From Acidobacteriota bacterium (GTDB lineage: Bacteria; Acidobacteriota; Terriglobia; Bryobacterales; Bryobacteraceae), in the NCBI GenBank assembly GCA_014584705.1, contig JACTMJ010000013.1:62001-126000 (forward strand): a stretch of DNA of 64,000 bases, written 5' to 3'. Positions within the stretch are counted from its first letter, which is position 1; every line of letters begins with the position of its first letter. The notes beneath the pieces are model-generated. The model saw only the letters and a program-made list of their open reading frames with translations, did not search any database and was not told the origin of the DNA. Position numbers and translations under genes: made by a program. Shown one piece after another: positions 28,701 to 37,442 of the stretch.

Positions 28701-28907
28701 GAGCGCCTCGACATGCGCATCCGCTATCGAGGGCATTCGATCGACCTGCGGCTCACGCGCGACTCGCTCAAGGTCCGCGGATGTGATGGCACGGCGCCGC
28801 CGATTTCCCTGGGTGTCGACGACAAGGTCTACGAGTTTATCAGCGGCACCAGCCGCGTGTTCGCCTTACCGTCCGATGAGCCCCCGGTTTCACCGGATCT
28901 CACCTGA
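25707..28907 (+). CDS. Fused beta-phosphoglucomutase (HAD) and GH65 glycoside phosphorylase
   Basis: 1066 residues, two enzymes in one chain. Residues ~10-250: HAD phosphomutase with VLFDLDGVLTRT (Asp18, Asp20) and the KPAPDAFMEAARR and VEDATAGVEAG motifs. Residues ~265-1040: GH65 (alpha/alpha)6 barrel with GWTGEAYQGHIFWDEL and the proton donor Glu751 in VVGPDEFHDG. GH65 phosphorylases split trehalose, maltose, kojibiose or nigerose into glucose and beta-glucose-1-phosphate, which the HAD half turns into glucose-6-phosphate. The exact disaccharide cannot be told. Confidence 0.92.
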   Translation: MKALITISPRDYDAVLFDLDGVLTRTASVHAAAWKKLFDGFLEKRAAEAGEPFVPFDIDADYPRYVDGKARYDGVQAFLASRGIELPLGASEDGPDVQSVHGLGNLKDRYFLQHLEQHGVEIYEASIPLVRELRAQEITTAVVSSSVNCAAVLQATGIAQLFDARVDGADVIRLDLKGKPAPDAFMEAARRVGAEPSRAVVVEDATAGVEAGRSGRFGCIIGVDRGGRSSALREAGADIVVTDMGQIQVAGDPPSTWSLVFEDFNPAREGIRESLCTLGNGYFATRGAPAWGKADDVHYPGTYLGGGYNRIRTDIAGRVVENEDLVNFPNWLALGLRIADQDWFDERAVTILSYRQELDLRRGMMLRHICFEDGQGRRSTLSERRLVSMADMHISALEVSLTADNWSAPVTVRSSIDGRVVNAGAKLYRKFNNKHLEPLAGEVVGEDGVYLLVRTCQSNIQVAQAARTRAFLDGQLLDVRRSTHEAPGYIGHELRVDLKQGETLMLEKLASFYTSHDHAISESGLEARKAIARAGRFDAIMADHALAWKHLWHRFDVNIQMADPGFELSIPLLLRLNMFHLLQTVSHNSIGLDIGVPARGWTGEAYQGHIFWDELFIFPFFNYRMPEITRSLLMYRYRRLGEARAAAAAAGYKGAMFPWQSGSDGQDETQVYNLNPRSQRWVRDNSSLQRHVGSAVAYNVWQYFQVTRDLEFLNSYGAELILDIAHFWSSIATFNDERGRYEIRGVVGPDEFHDGYPDSPTPGINNNAYTNIMAVRVLRRALEVLDLLSDMHRAELTTRLGLSAEEIARWDDITRRMYVPFHDDGIISQFEGYEKLRELDWADYRTRYDNIQRLDLILEAENDSANRYRLSKQPDVLMLFYLFSAEELRELFERLDYPFEYETIPRNVAYYVGRSSQGSTLARVVDAWVLARSDRPRATDFFAAALQSDVSDIQQGTTAEGVHLGAMAGSVDLMQRVSTGIEVRDDVLRINPELPWEMERLDMRIRYRGHSIDLRLTRDSLKVRGCDGTAPPISLGVDDKVYEFISGTSRVFALPSDEPPVSPDLT

Positions 28908-28923
28908 CAAGAGAGGTTGGGTC

Positions 28924-29446
28924 ATGGAATTGAACGTAAGCAAGCACGGGATGAAGTCTGCAGCGAAGCGGGATCTCATCGAGCACCACGCCCACGGGGC
29001 GGCGGATTCGGAATCGGTTCAGGATCTCGCTGGTCGTGACCCTGCCGATTCTCGTCCTCTCGCCGGTGCTTCAAACGCTGGTGGGACTGCGCGAAGCCAT
29101 CCGTTTTCCCGGCGACTTCTACGTTTGTTCGGGCTTTCTTCAGCGGTCTCTTGGTATGGCGGCTGGCCGTTTCTCAAAGGGATCTTCGAGGAGCTGAAAT
29201 CCTGCCGCCCCGGGATGATGACGCTCATCTCCGTCGCGATCGCCACGGCATATCTTTACAGCAGTGCCGTGGTATTCGGCCTGGCCGGCAAGATGTTGTT
29301 CTGGGAACTGGCCTCGCTCATCGACATCATGTTGCTCGAGCATTGGATTGAAATGAAGTCCCTGATGGGCGCTGGGCGCCGTGCTGATGTCCGCGAGCAC
29401 GGTGATTGTGGCCATCAATGCACGACTACTCAGATTGAAGAAATGA
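28924..29446 (+). pseudogene. Remnant of a second copper ATPase with a large internal deletion
   Basis: From about 29010 the DNA follows the intact ATPase (21860-22220): TLPILVLSPVLQTLVGLREA, then after a frameshift near 29125 LFGLSSAVSWYGGWPFLKG through HWIEMKSLMGA. At about 29370 it jumps straight to the last helix, LGAVLMSASTVIVAINARLL, and a TGA at 29444. About 1.5 kb, including the whole catalytic core, is gone. The N-terminal frame from ATG 28924 is unrelated to the DUF2934 version. Confidence 0.88.
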
Positions 29447-29447
29447 C

Positions 29448-30743
29448 ATGCCGGGCAAACAGAATCCTGGCACGTCCATCCATGATCAATTCAGAGGTTG
29501 GGCAACCCCAGTGAAGCTGGCCACCCACAAGACCGTTGAAACAAAACGTGAGCCGTCTTCTCTTCTAACGATAAACGGGGGCTCGTCGAGCATCCGGTTC
29601 TCGATCTATGAGGCGGGCGAAACGCCGCAGCGATCGCTCGATGGGAAGGTGGATCGCATCGGTTCAAGCGGCACGAACCTGGCGGTCAACGATTCGGCTG
29701 GAAAACTGCAGGTCTCCCTCCGGCTGGCCGCGGCCGACCACCGCACGGCGGTAGGTTTTCTGCTGGACTGGCTTGAGGCGCAGCCGGTTTTCGCGTCGGT
29801 CAAAGCCGCGGGACATCGCGTGGTGCATGGCCTCAAGCATTCTGAACCGCAGCGGGTCACGCCGAAGCTACTCGCGGAACTGCACCGCAACACGCAGTAT
29901 GCCCCTGACCATCTGCCGCGCGAACTCGGGCTGATCGAGGAACTCATGCGGCGGAGTCCAAAGCTGCCCCAGGTGGTGTGCTTTGACACCGCGTTTCACC
30001 GCACCATGCCCAGCGTCGCGAAGTTACTGCCGATTCCGAGGCGCTATGCGGCAAAGGGCGTCGAACGCTACGGCTTCCACGGCCTGTCGTACGCCTATCT
30101 GATGGAGGAACTCGACCGCCTCGACCCCGCTGCCGCGAAGGGCCGCGTGATCCTGGCGCATCTCGGTAGTGGCGCAAGTCTGGCCGCCGTGCGCCATGGC
30201 AAGAGCGTCGATACCAGCATGGGCTTCACCCCCACGGCAGGATTGGTAATGGGCACCCGCACGGGTGACCTGGATCCCGGCCTGATTTACTACCTGGCGC
30301 GCACCGAGCGTATGACTGCGGCACAGTTTCAGCGGATGGTGAACCATGAATCCGGGTTGCTCGGAGTTTCCGGGACGAGCTCCGACCTGCGCGACTTGTG
30401 CGAGCGTGAAGCCACTAATGTCCACGCGGCGGAGGCGGTGGGCCTGTTTTGTTACCAGGTGAAAAAATGGATCGGCTCTTTCGCCGCGGCGCTGGGCGGC
30501 CTCGAGACTCTCGTCTTCACCGCGGGCATCGGCGAAAACGCGCCGGTCATCCGGCAGCGCATTTGCGAAGGACTGGGCTTTCTCGGCGTCGAACTAAACC
30601 CGAAGCGCAATGCGAAGAATGCGCCGGTGATTTCGCCGGAAGCCGGGCGCGTCAAAGTGTGGGTCATCCACACCAATGAAGAGCTCATGATCGCGAGGTC
30701 CGTCACGCGCGTCCTCAAACTCGGCTTCAATCGGAGAACTTAA
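29448..30743 (+). CDS. ackA: Acetate kinase
   Basis: 431 residues, slightly longer than usual because of an N-terminal extension; GTG at 29511 is a shorter alternative start. Family motifs: LLTINGGSSSIRFSIYE (usually NxGSSS), CFDTAFHRTMP, HLGSGASLAAV, MGFTPTAGLVMGTRTGDLDP and FTAGIGENAPVIR. It interconverts acetyl phosphate + ADP and acetate + ATP. It is followed after 3 bases by phosphoketolase, which makes acetyl phosphate, so the two form a functional pair. Confidence 0.92.
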   Translation: MPGKQNPGTSIHDQFRGWATPVKLATHKTVETKREPSSLLTINGGSSSIRFSIYEAGETPQRSLDGKVDRIGSSGTNLAVNDSAGKLQVSLRLAAADHRTAVGFLLDWLEAQPVFASVKAAGHRVVHGLKHSEPQRVTPKLLAELHRNTQYAPDHLPRELGLIEELMRRSPKLPQVVCFDTAFHRTMPSVAKLLPIPRRYAAKGVERYGFHGLSYAYLMEELDRLDPAAAKGRVILAHLGSGASLAAVRHGKSVDTSMGFTPTAGLVMGTRTGDLDPGLIYYLARTERMTAAQFQRMVNHESGLLGVSGTSSDLRDLCEREATNVHAAEAVGLFCYQVKKWIGSFAAALGGLETLVFTAGIGENAPVIRQRICEGLGFLGVELNPKRNAKNAPVISPEAGRVKVWVIHTNEELMIARSVTRVLKLGFNRRT

Positions 30744-30746
30744 GCA

Positions 30747-32934
30747 ATGAAAACCAACGCACTTACGCCGGAACTGCTCCACAAGATAGACGCCTACTGG
30801 CGTGCCGCCAACTATCTGTCGGTAGGCCAGATTTATCTCTACGACAACCCGCTGCTGAAGCGGCCACTGACGATTGCGGACGTGAAGCACATGCTGCTGG
30901 GACACTGGGGCACCACTCCTGGGCAGAACTTCATTTACGCGCACTTAAACAGGGTCATCAAGAAGTACGACCTCGACATGATCTACGTCTCGGGCCCCGG
31001 GCACGGCGGTCCGGCCGTGGTGGGCAACACCTATCTTGAGGGCACTTACAGTGAAATCTATCCCGACATCAGCCAGGACGAAGCCGGGCTTCAGAAGCTC
31101 TTCCTTCAGTTTTCGTTTCCCGGAGGAATTCCCAGTCACGCGTCACCGGAGTGCCCGGGTTCAATCCATGAGGGCGGCGAACTGGGCTATTCGCTCAGTC
31201 ATTCGTTCGGGGCTGTGTTCGACAATCCCGATCTCATCGTCGCCTGCGTCGTCGGCGATGGCGAGGCGGAGACCGCACCGCTGGCCACGGCGTGGCATTC
31301 CAACAAATTTCTCGATCCGGCCACCGACGGAGCGGTGCTGCCAATCCTCCATCTTAACGGCTACAAGATTGCCAACCCGACCGTCCTCGCGCGTATCGAG
31401 CCGGAGGAACTGGACCAGTTCCTCCGCGGCAATGGCTGGACGCCGTACTACGTGGAGGGACATGAACCGGCGCTGATGCACGAGGCCATGGCCGTAACCC
31501 TCGATACCGTGGTGGAGCGGATCAAACAAATCCAACAGGACGCTCGCGTCCACGCCAACGTCGTGCGTCCGCGCTGGCCGATGATCGTCCTCAAGTCACC
31601 GAAGGGCTGGACGGGACCGAAGGTGGTTGATGGCCTGCAGATTGAAGGCACCTTCCGCTCGCACCAAGTGCCGATCAAAGACCCGGCCACCAATCCCAAA
31701 CATCTCACGATGCTCGAAGACTGGCTGCGGAGCTACCGGCCAGAGGAGATCTTTGACGAGCAGGGCCGTCTGAAACCGGAACTGGCCGAACTCGCACCCA
31801 AAGGCGAACGCCGCATGGGTGCGAATCCCCACGCCAACGGCGGCATTCTGCTGCGCGACCTGCGGCTGCCGGATTTCCGCGACTATGCCGCCAACGTGCC
31901 CTCGCCGGGCGTACGGGGTATAGGTGACACGCATGTGCTCGGGCCTTTCCTGCGAGATGTGGCGAAACTGAACATTGAGCAGCGGAATTTTCGGGTCTTC
32001 GGTCCCGACGAGACCCTCTCCAACGGCTTGGAAGCTTTGTTCGAAGTGACCCAACGCCAATGGGACGCCGCAACCGAGCCGAACGACGAATTTCTCGCGC
32101 CCACTGGACGCGTGATGGAAATGCTTAGCGAGCACCAATGCCAGGGCTGGCTTGAAGGCTACCTCCTCACGGGGCGGCATGGGCTTTTCAATTGCTACGA
32201 GGCGTTCATCCACATCGTCGATTCGATGTTCAACCAGCACGCCAAGTGGTTGGAGGTCACATCGCACCTGCCGTGGCGGCGGAAGATCGCCTCATTAAAC
32301 TACCTACTGGCCTCGCATGTCTGGCGCCAGGATCACAACGGCTTCACCCACCAGGACCCCGGTTTCATCAACCACGTCATGACCAAGAAGGCCGAGGTAG
32401 TGCGGGTTTACCTTCCGCCGGATGCCAACTGCCTGCTGTGGCGACGTGCCCACGCTCGAGACGCTCGCCGCCGTCTCCATCATGCGCGAGCATCTGCCCG
32501 GCCTGAAAATCCGGGTGGTCAACGTCATCGATCTGATGAGGCTACAGCCTCAAACGGAGCACCCGCACGGGTTGAGCGACCGAGATTTCGACGAGATCTT
32601 CACCAAGGACAGGCCGGTCATCTTTGCCTTTCATGGCTACCCGTGGTTGATCCACCGGCTGACCTACCGCCGCACCAACCACGACAACATCCACGTCCGC
32701 GGCTACAAGGAAGAGGGCACCATCACCACGCCCTTCGACATGACAGTGCTGAACGATCTGGACCGTTTCCATCTCGTGATGGACACCATCGACCGCTTGC
32801 CGCAGACCGGCGACAAGGGTATCTACCTGAAGCAGCAGCTCAAGGAGAAGCTTGTCGAGCACAAGCAGTACATTGACAAGAACGGCCAGGACATGCCGGA
32901 AATTCGGAACTGGAAGTGGGGCACACCTCAATGA
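30747..32934 (+). pseudogene. xfp: Phosphoketolase (xylulose-5-P/fructose-6-P), disrupted by an internal deletion
   Basis: The first ~565 codons are normal: [31 protein letters not shown], the thiamine-diphosphate motif [11 protein letters not shown] and [19 protein letters not shown]. At about 32432, right after PPDANCLL, the reading jumps to [14 protein letters not shown] in another frame and continues to the normal C terminus ([13 protein letters not shown]). Roughly 55-60 codons present in homologues are missing. Unless it is an assembly error, the product is a truncated protein of 709 residues with a foreign tail. The gene stop overlaps the aldolase start (ATGA). Confidence 0.88.
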
Positions 32935-33956
32935 ATACGCAAGAGCTTTTAGACACCGCGAGGACGCTGGTCGCCGGCGACAAGGGTCTGCTGGCGATGG
33001 ACGAAAGTAATCCAACCTGTAACAAACGATTTGCCAGGTTGGGGATTCCCCAGACCGAAGAGGCCCGACGCGCCTATCGGGAGCTGATTGTGTCCACGCC
33101 CGGTCTCGGTGAGTCCATTAGCGGCGTGATCCTCTACGACGAGACAATCCGTCAGCGGACAAAAGACGGCACGTCCTTTGTTAAAGTGATCACCGATGCG
33201 GGAATCATTCCCGGCATCAAGGTTGACGCCGGCGCGAAGGACATGGCCGGTCATCCCGGCGAGAAAATAACCGAAGGGCTGGACGGCTTGCGCGGCCGCC
33301 TGGCTGAATACTCTCAAATGGGCGCCCGTTTTGCCAAGTGGCGCGCGGTAATTGCCCTCGGCGAGGGTATTCCCAGCCAGGCTGTGATCGAGGCTAACGC
33401 GCACACATTGGCGCGCTATGCTGCGTTGTGCCAGGAGGCTGGACTGGTCCCCATCGTAGAGCCCGAAGTGCTCATGGACGGCGAGCACACTCTTGAGCGG
33501 TGCGGGGAGGTGACCGAGAGCGTCCTGCGTATGGTTTTCTGGCAACTCTCCAAACAGCGAGTACGGCTAGAGGGGATGATCCTGAAGCCCAACATGGTGC
33601 TTCCGGGATTCACCTGCCCCAAGCAAGAAACAGTGGACGAGGTAGCCGACGCCACGGTGCGGTGCCTCTTGCGATCCGTTCCCGCTGCCGTTCCGGGGAT
33701 TGCGTTCTTGTCGGGCGGCCAATCCGCAGAGATGGCCTCGGCCCGTTTGAATGCCATGAATGTCAGATTCAAGTCGCCACCTTGGGCGCTGGCATTTTCG
33801 TTTGCCCGCGCCATCCAGCAACCGGCTTTGGAAATATGGTCTGGCGACGAGACCAACATAGCAGCGGCGCAGCAGGCCCTGCTGCATCGAGCTAGGTGCA
33901 ACCGGGCTGCGCGTCGTGGCGAATACCTAGCCACGATGGAAGGGACAGGAGCATGA
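32931..33956 (+). CDS. Class I fructose-bisphosphate aldolase
   Basis: 341 residues from ATG 32931, which overlaps the phosphoketolase stop. Class I (Schiff-base) signature features: [16 protein letters not shown] at the N terminus, [33 protein letters not shown] and the active-site lysine region [12 protein letters not shown]. The C-terminal tail [14 protein letters not shown] lacks the usual Tyr end. It cleaves fructose-1,6-bisphosphate to DHAP and GAP. A tail copy lies in front of ppk2 at 34675. Confidence 0.93.
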   Translation: MNTQELLDTARTLVAGDKGLLAMDESNPTCNKRFARLGIPQTEEARRAYRELIVSTPGLGESISGVILYDETIRQRTKDGTSFVKVITDAGIIPGIKVDAGAKDMAGHPGEKITEGLDGLRGRLAEYSQMGARFAKWRAVIALGEGIPSQAVIEANAHTLARYAALCQEAGLVPIVEPEVLMDGEHTLERCGEVTESVLRMVFWQLSKQRVRLEGMILKPNMVLPGFTCPKQETVDEVADATVRCLLRSVPAAVPGIAFLSGGQSAEMASARLNAMNVRFKSPPWALAFSFARAIQQPALEIWSGDETNIAAAQQALLHRARCNRAARRGEYLATMEGTGA

Positions 33957-34633
33957 AAACAAGCAAACCCATGCCCCGGCGTCTTTACCTCATCCGACAC
34001 GGCGAAACGGAATGGTCACTCTCCGGCCAATACACCGGCCGCGCTGACATTCCGTTGACCGCGCACGGCGAGGACGCGGCACGGGAAGTTGGACAGCGCC
34101 TCCGGGACATCCCCTTTGCCTATGTGCTGACCAGCCCGCTGCAACGTACTCAACAAACGTGTGCGCTGGCAGGGTTGGAGCCAATGCCCGAAATCGAACC
34201 CGACCTCGCGGAGTGGGACAATGGCGACGACGAAGGCCGCACTCCCGCAGACATCATCGAGTCGAGACCGGACTGGAATCTTTTTCGGGACGGCTCGCCG
34301 CACGGTGAAACGCCCGCTCAGATCTCCAACCGCGCTGACCGCTTAATTGCCCGCCTCCGCGTGCTGGCTGGAAATGTTGCACTCTTCTCCCATGGCCACT
34401 TTGGCCGCGTCATTGCCGCCCGCTGGATTGGGTTGTCCGTGGAGCAAGCACAACATTTGTTGCTCAGCACGGCATCGCTCAGTGTCCTCTGTTATGAGTA
34501 TGATCGAGCCGATCAGCCTGCCATCGCTCTGTGGAACTCCTCCGCCCACGAATTCGAACAGGACCCCAACCAAGGCACCGGCGACACAAGGCCCACGAAA
34601 CAGCGGACGATTGAACGATGGGAAAACGAGTGA
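33953..34633 (+). CDS. Histidine phosphatase family protein (phosphoglycerate-mutase-like)
   Basis: 226 residues. Start ATG 33953 overlaps the aldolase stop and has GGGACAGGAGC upstream. RHGE motif: [20 protein letters not shown] (phospho-His), the second His in [15 protein letters not shown], and [10 protein letters not shown]. The branch includes phosphoglycerate mutases, SixA and broad sugar phosphatases. Given the neighbours, a sugar-phosphate phosphatase or mutase is likely, but substrate is undetermined. Confidence 0.88.
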   Translation: MKTSKPMPRRLYLIRHGETEWSLSGQYTGRADIPLTAHGEDAAREVGQRLRDIPFAYVLTSPLQRTQQTCALAGLEPMPEIEPDLAEWDNGDDEGRTPADIIESRPDWNLFRDGSPHGETPAQISNRADRLIARLRVLAGNVALFSHGHFGRVIAARWIGLSVEQAQHLLLSTASLSVLCYEYDRADQPAIALWNSSAHEFEQDPNQGTGDTRPTKQRTIERWENE

Positions 34634-34674
34634 GGAGAGCTTCCTCGGCCCGTACAGAGGGAGAGTAAGCCATC

Positions 34675-34773
34675 GTGAACGCGCCTCAGCAAACCCTGGA
34701 TCATCGACCCGAGTGCAACCGGGTAGCACGCCGTGGCGAAAACACCGCGGCTATGGAAGGAGCGAAAGCATGA
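34675..34773 (+). pseudogene. Duplicated C-terminal tail of a class I aldolase gene
   Basis: Reads from GTG as [20 protein letters not shown], then [11 protein letters not shown] and a TGA overlapping the ppk2 start. The aldolase ends [19 protein letters not shown] and LATMEGTGA, also with a TGA that overlaps the next start, and both downstream genes begin MKTS. So the last ~30 codons plus the coupling junction were copied upstream of ppk2, or a second aldolase gene was lost leaving only its end. Confidence 0.8.
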
Positions 34774-35639
34774 AAACAAGCATCGCCACAGAGAAGTTTC
34801 GGGTGCAGCCCGGAACGAATGTCAAACTCGACGATTGGCCTACGACGGTGAAGCCGTTCTGCAAGTCGAAGAAACAATATCAGAACCTCCTGGGAGAACA
34901 CGTGGAGGAGTTGAGCTCGCTGCAACGCATTCACTACGCGTCCAACCGCTACGCGTTGCTGTTGATTTTTCAGGGGATGGACGCCGCCGGCAAGGACGGC
35001 GCAATCCGGCATGTCATGTCCGGGGTCAATCCGCAGGGCTGCCAAGTCTTCAGTTTCAAACAACCGAGCGCCGAGGAGTTGGAACATGATTTTCTATGGC
35101 GTACGACACGCCGACTTCCGGAACGCGGGCGGATCGGCATCTTAAATCGTTCCTACTACGAGGAAGTGCTCATCGTTCGCGTGCATCCGGAGATCTTACG
35201 CAGCCAGCATTTGCCGGATGAACTTCCTGACGCGGAGACCATCTGGAAGGACCGGTATCGTTCCATCGTGGACCTGGAGGAGCATCTCCACCGCAGCGGC
35301 ACCCAGATCATCAAGTTCTTTCTCCACCTGTCGAAGGACGAACAGGCAAAGCGCTTCCGCGAGCGCATCGACGAGCCGGAGAAGAATTGGAAATTCGGTT
35401 CCTCGGACGTTCTCGAGCGGAAAAGTTGGCCGCTCTACATGCAGGCGTATGAGGCCTGCATGAGTGCCACGAGCACTGCCAGCGCGCCCTGGTTTGTCGT
35501 CCCCGCCGACGACAAGCAGAACGCCCGGCTGATTGTTTCCCACATCGTCCTTGAAACGTTTCATGACCTCAAGATGGCCTATCCCAAGGTCACGGCAAAG
35601 CGTCGTCAGGAATTGAAGTCCATCCGCAAACAGATCTGA
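34770..35639 (+). CDS. ppk2: Polyphosphate kinase 2 (PPK2 family)
   Basis: 289 residues. ATG at 34770 has GGAAGGAGCGAAAGC upstream. Single PPK2 domain: Walker [18 protein letters not shown], lid region with [13 protein letters not shown] and Walker B-like [23 protein letters not shown]2 enzymes phosphorylate nucleoside mono- or diphosphates from polyphosphate. In this island the enzyme could couple polyP to ADP/AMP recharging during starvation (inference). Its leader is the aldolase tail described separately. Confidence 0.93.
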   Translation: MKTSIATEKFRVQPGTNVKLDDWPTTVKPFCKSKKQYQNLLGEHVEELSSLQRIHYASNRYALLLIFQGMDAAGKDGAIRHVMSGVNPQGCQVFSFKQPSAEELEHDFLWRTTRRLPERGRIGILNRSYYEEVLIVRVHPEILRSQHLPDELPDAETIWKDRYRSIVDLEEHLHRSGTQIIKFFLHLSKDEQAKRFRERIDEPEKNWKFGSSDVLERKSWPLYMQAYEACMSATSTASAPWFVVPADDKQNARLIVSHIVLETFHDLKMAYPKVTAKRRQELKSIRKQI

Positions 35640-35649
35640 AGGGAAGAGG

Positions 35650-36668
35650 ATGACCCATCACCAACCTCAAACACCACTGTATCCCCTCCGATTCGAGCCG
35701 ATCTATCAATATCGGCTATGGGGGGGCGGCGTTTGGCCGACCTGCTCACAGTGCCTCTCCCGGGAGACGGTCCTATTGGTGAAGCATGGGTACTCAGCGA
35801 CCGCGATGACCATTCGAGCCACGTTGCCAATGGACCGCTTAAAGGGCGGAGCATCGGTCAATTGATGGAGCAATCTCCGGGACAGTTGTTGGGAAGGCTG
35901 GCCGGGCGTTTCCGCCGATTCCCACTGCTGCTGAAGTTCCTCGATGCAAGCGAAATGCTCTCGGTCCAGGTGCATCCCGGGGATGGGCATAAGGACCTTC
36001 TGCCACCTGGAGAGACTGGGAAAACCGAAGCATGGGTCGTGCCGGCTGCGGGGAAAGAAAGCCGCGTCTACGCAGGCCTGAGGCCAGGTACCACGGCCGA
36101 CGATCTACGGCGGGCGCTCACGAACAGGACGGTGGCGGACCACCTCGCATGTTTCACTCCGAAGCCGGGCGACGGCGTTTTCCTGCCGGCTGGGACGGTT
36201 CACGCTCTCGGCGGCGACATTGTAGTTTTCGAGGTTCAGCAGAACAGCGATGTGACGTTTCGGCTGTATGACTGGGACCACGTCGACGCCAAAACAGGCC
36301 GGCCTCGAGCCCTTCAAATCGATGAGGCCATCGCCTGCATTGATTTCACCGAGGGCACGGGCGGCCTGGTAGCGCCCGTCGTCGAGACGGTGACGCCGGT
36401 GGAACGCGAGCGCCTCTTTCGCGATGAACATTTTGGGTTGTGGCGCCTGCATGGACAATCACCGTTTGCCGTCGGTGCCGCCGGTCTGCCACACGTGCTG
36501 GTATGCATCGAGGGTGCTGGGCAGGTCGAGCACGGCGATGCCACGTATGGCATCGCCAAAGGCGACGTATGGCTCTTGCCCGCGGTGGTGGGAGCATGCG
36601 CTTTTCGGCCGCGGAGCGCAGTGACCTTGTTGGAAATTGCGCTGCCGGGAACAAAGGTAGAAGGATAA
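35650..36668 (+). pseudogene. manA: Class I mannose-6-phosphate isomerase, frameshifted in a G run
   Basis: The N terminus MTHHQPQTPLYPLRFEPIYQ, YRLWGG is in one frame. After a run of seven G at 35719-35725 the rest (GRRLADLLTVPLPGDGPIGE to the stop at 36666) is in another. Eight G would restore the expected LWGGRRLADLL. Zinc/substrate motifs are intact: LSVQVHPGDGHKD, GKTEAWVV and LPAGTVHALG. It converts mannose-6-P and fructose-6-P. A restart at ATG 35718 could give a protein lacking ~22 residues. Its stop overlaps the next start. Confidence 0.85.
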
Positions 36669-37426
36669 TGAAAAAACTAATCGTTTTTGATTTGGACGGT
36701 ACACTCGCCCAGAGTAAAGCGCCTCTTGACGCTGAGATGTCGGCGCTGCTTCACGACCTTCTCGGCATCGTCAAAGTGGCCGTTATTTCCGGCGCCGACT
36801 GGCCACAGTTTGAAGAGCAGGTGCTCTCCCATCTTCCGCACGACGAACGTTTGGCGAACCTGTCGATACTGCCCACATGTGGAACGAAGTTCTTCCGCTA
36901 CACCGGGAAATGGGAAATGATCTACTCGGAGGATTTCACCCCGGACGAGAAGACGAAGATCATCGCCTCGCTGGAGAAGGCGGTTGCGGAGTCTGGTTTC
37001 AAGGCCGAAAAGGTCTGGGGCGAAGTAATTGAAGACCGGGGTAGCCAGATAACGTTTTCCGCATTAGGTCAGCAGGCCCCTTTGGAGGAAAAGGACAAAT
37101 GGGACGCCGATTTCACCAAGCGGAAGAAGATCAAAACGATCGTTGACACGATGATTCCCGAGTTTTCGGTCCGAATGGGGGGCGCGACATCCATTGACGT
37201 CACCAAACCGGGCATTGACAAGGCGTACGGAATCAGAAAATTACGGGATCGCTTAAGCATTTCATTGAAGGAGATGATTTTCATCGGCGATGCCTTGTTC
37301 GTGGGAGGGAACGACTATCCGGCTGAAGAAGCAGGTGTTGTTTCTATCCCGGTTCGAGGTCCCAATGAGACCAAACGGGTTACCGAAGCGTTCATCGCTT
37401 GTCTAGGTCCCGATCAGCAATCGTGA
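36668..37426 (+). CDS. HAD-IIB family hydrolase, phosphomannomutase/sugar phosphatase-like
   Basis: 252 residues. ATG at 36668 overlaps the manA stop (TAATG) and has AAGGATA before it. HAD motifs: KLIVFDLDGTLAQSK, VAVISGADWPQF, the C2-type cap, then GIDKAYGIRKL (Lys) and FIGDALFVGGNDYP (acidic pair). This matches the eukaryote-like phosphomannomutase/trehalose-phosphatase group of HAD-IIB. Following mannose-6-P isomerase, a role as phosphomannomutase (Man6P to Man1P) is attractive but inferred. Confidence 0.85.
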   Translation: MKKLIVFDLDGTLAQSKAPLDAEMSALLHDLLGIVKVAVISGADWPQFEEQVLSHLPHDERLANLSILPTCGTKFFRYTGKWEMIYSEDFTPDEKTKIIASLEKAVAESGFKAEKVWGEVIEDRGSQITFSALGQQAPLEEKDKWDADFTKRKKIKTIVDTMIPEFSVRMGGATSIDVTKPGIDKAYGIRKLRDRLSISLKEMIFIGDALFVGGNDYPAEEAGVVSIPVRGPNETKRVTEAFIACLGPDQQS

Positions 37427-37442
37427 TGCCGGGAGGGATTTG

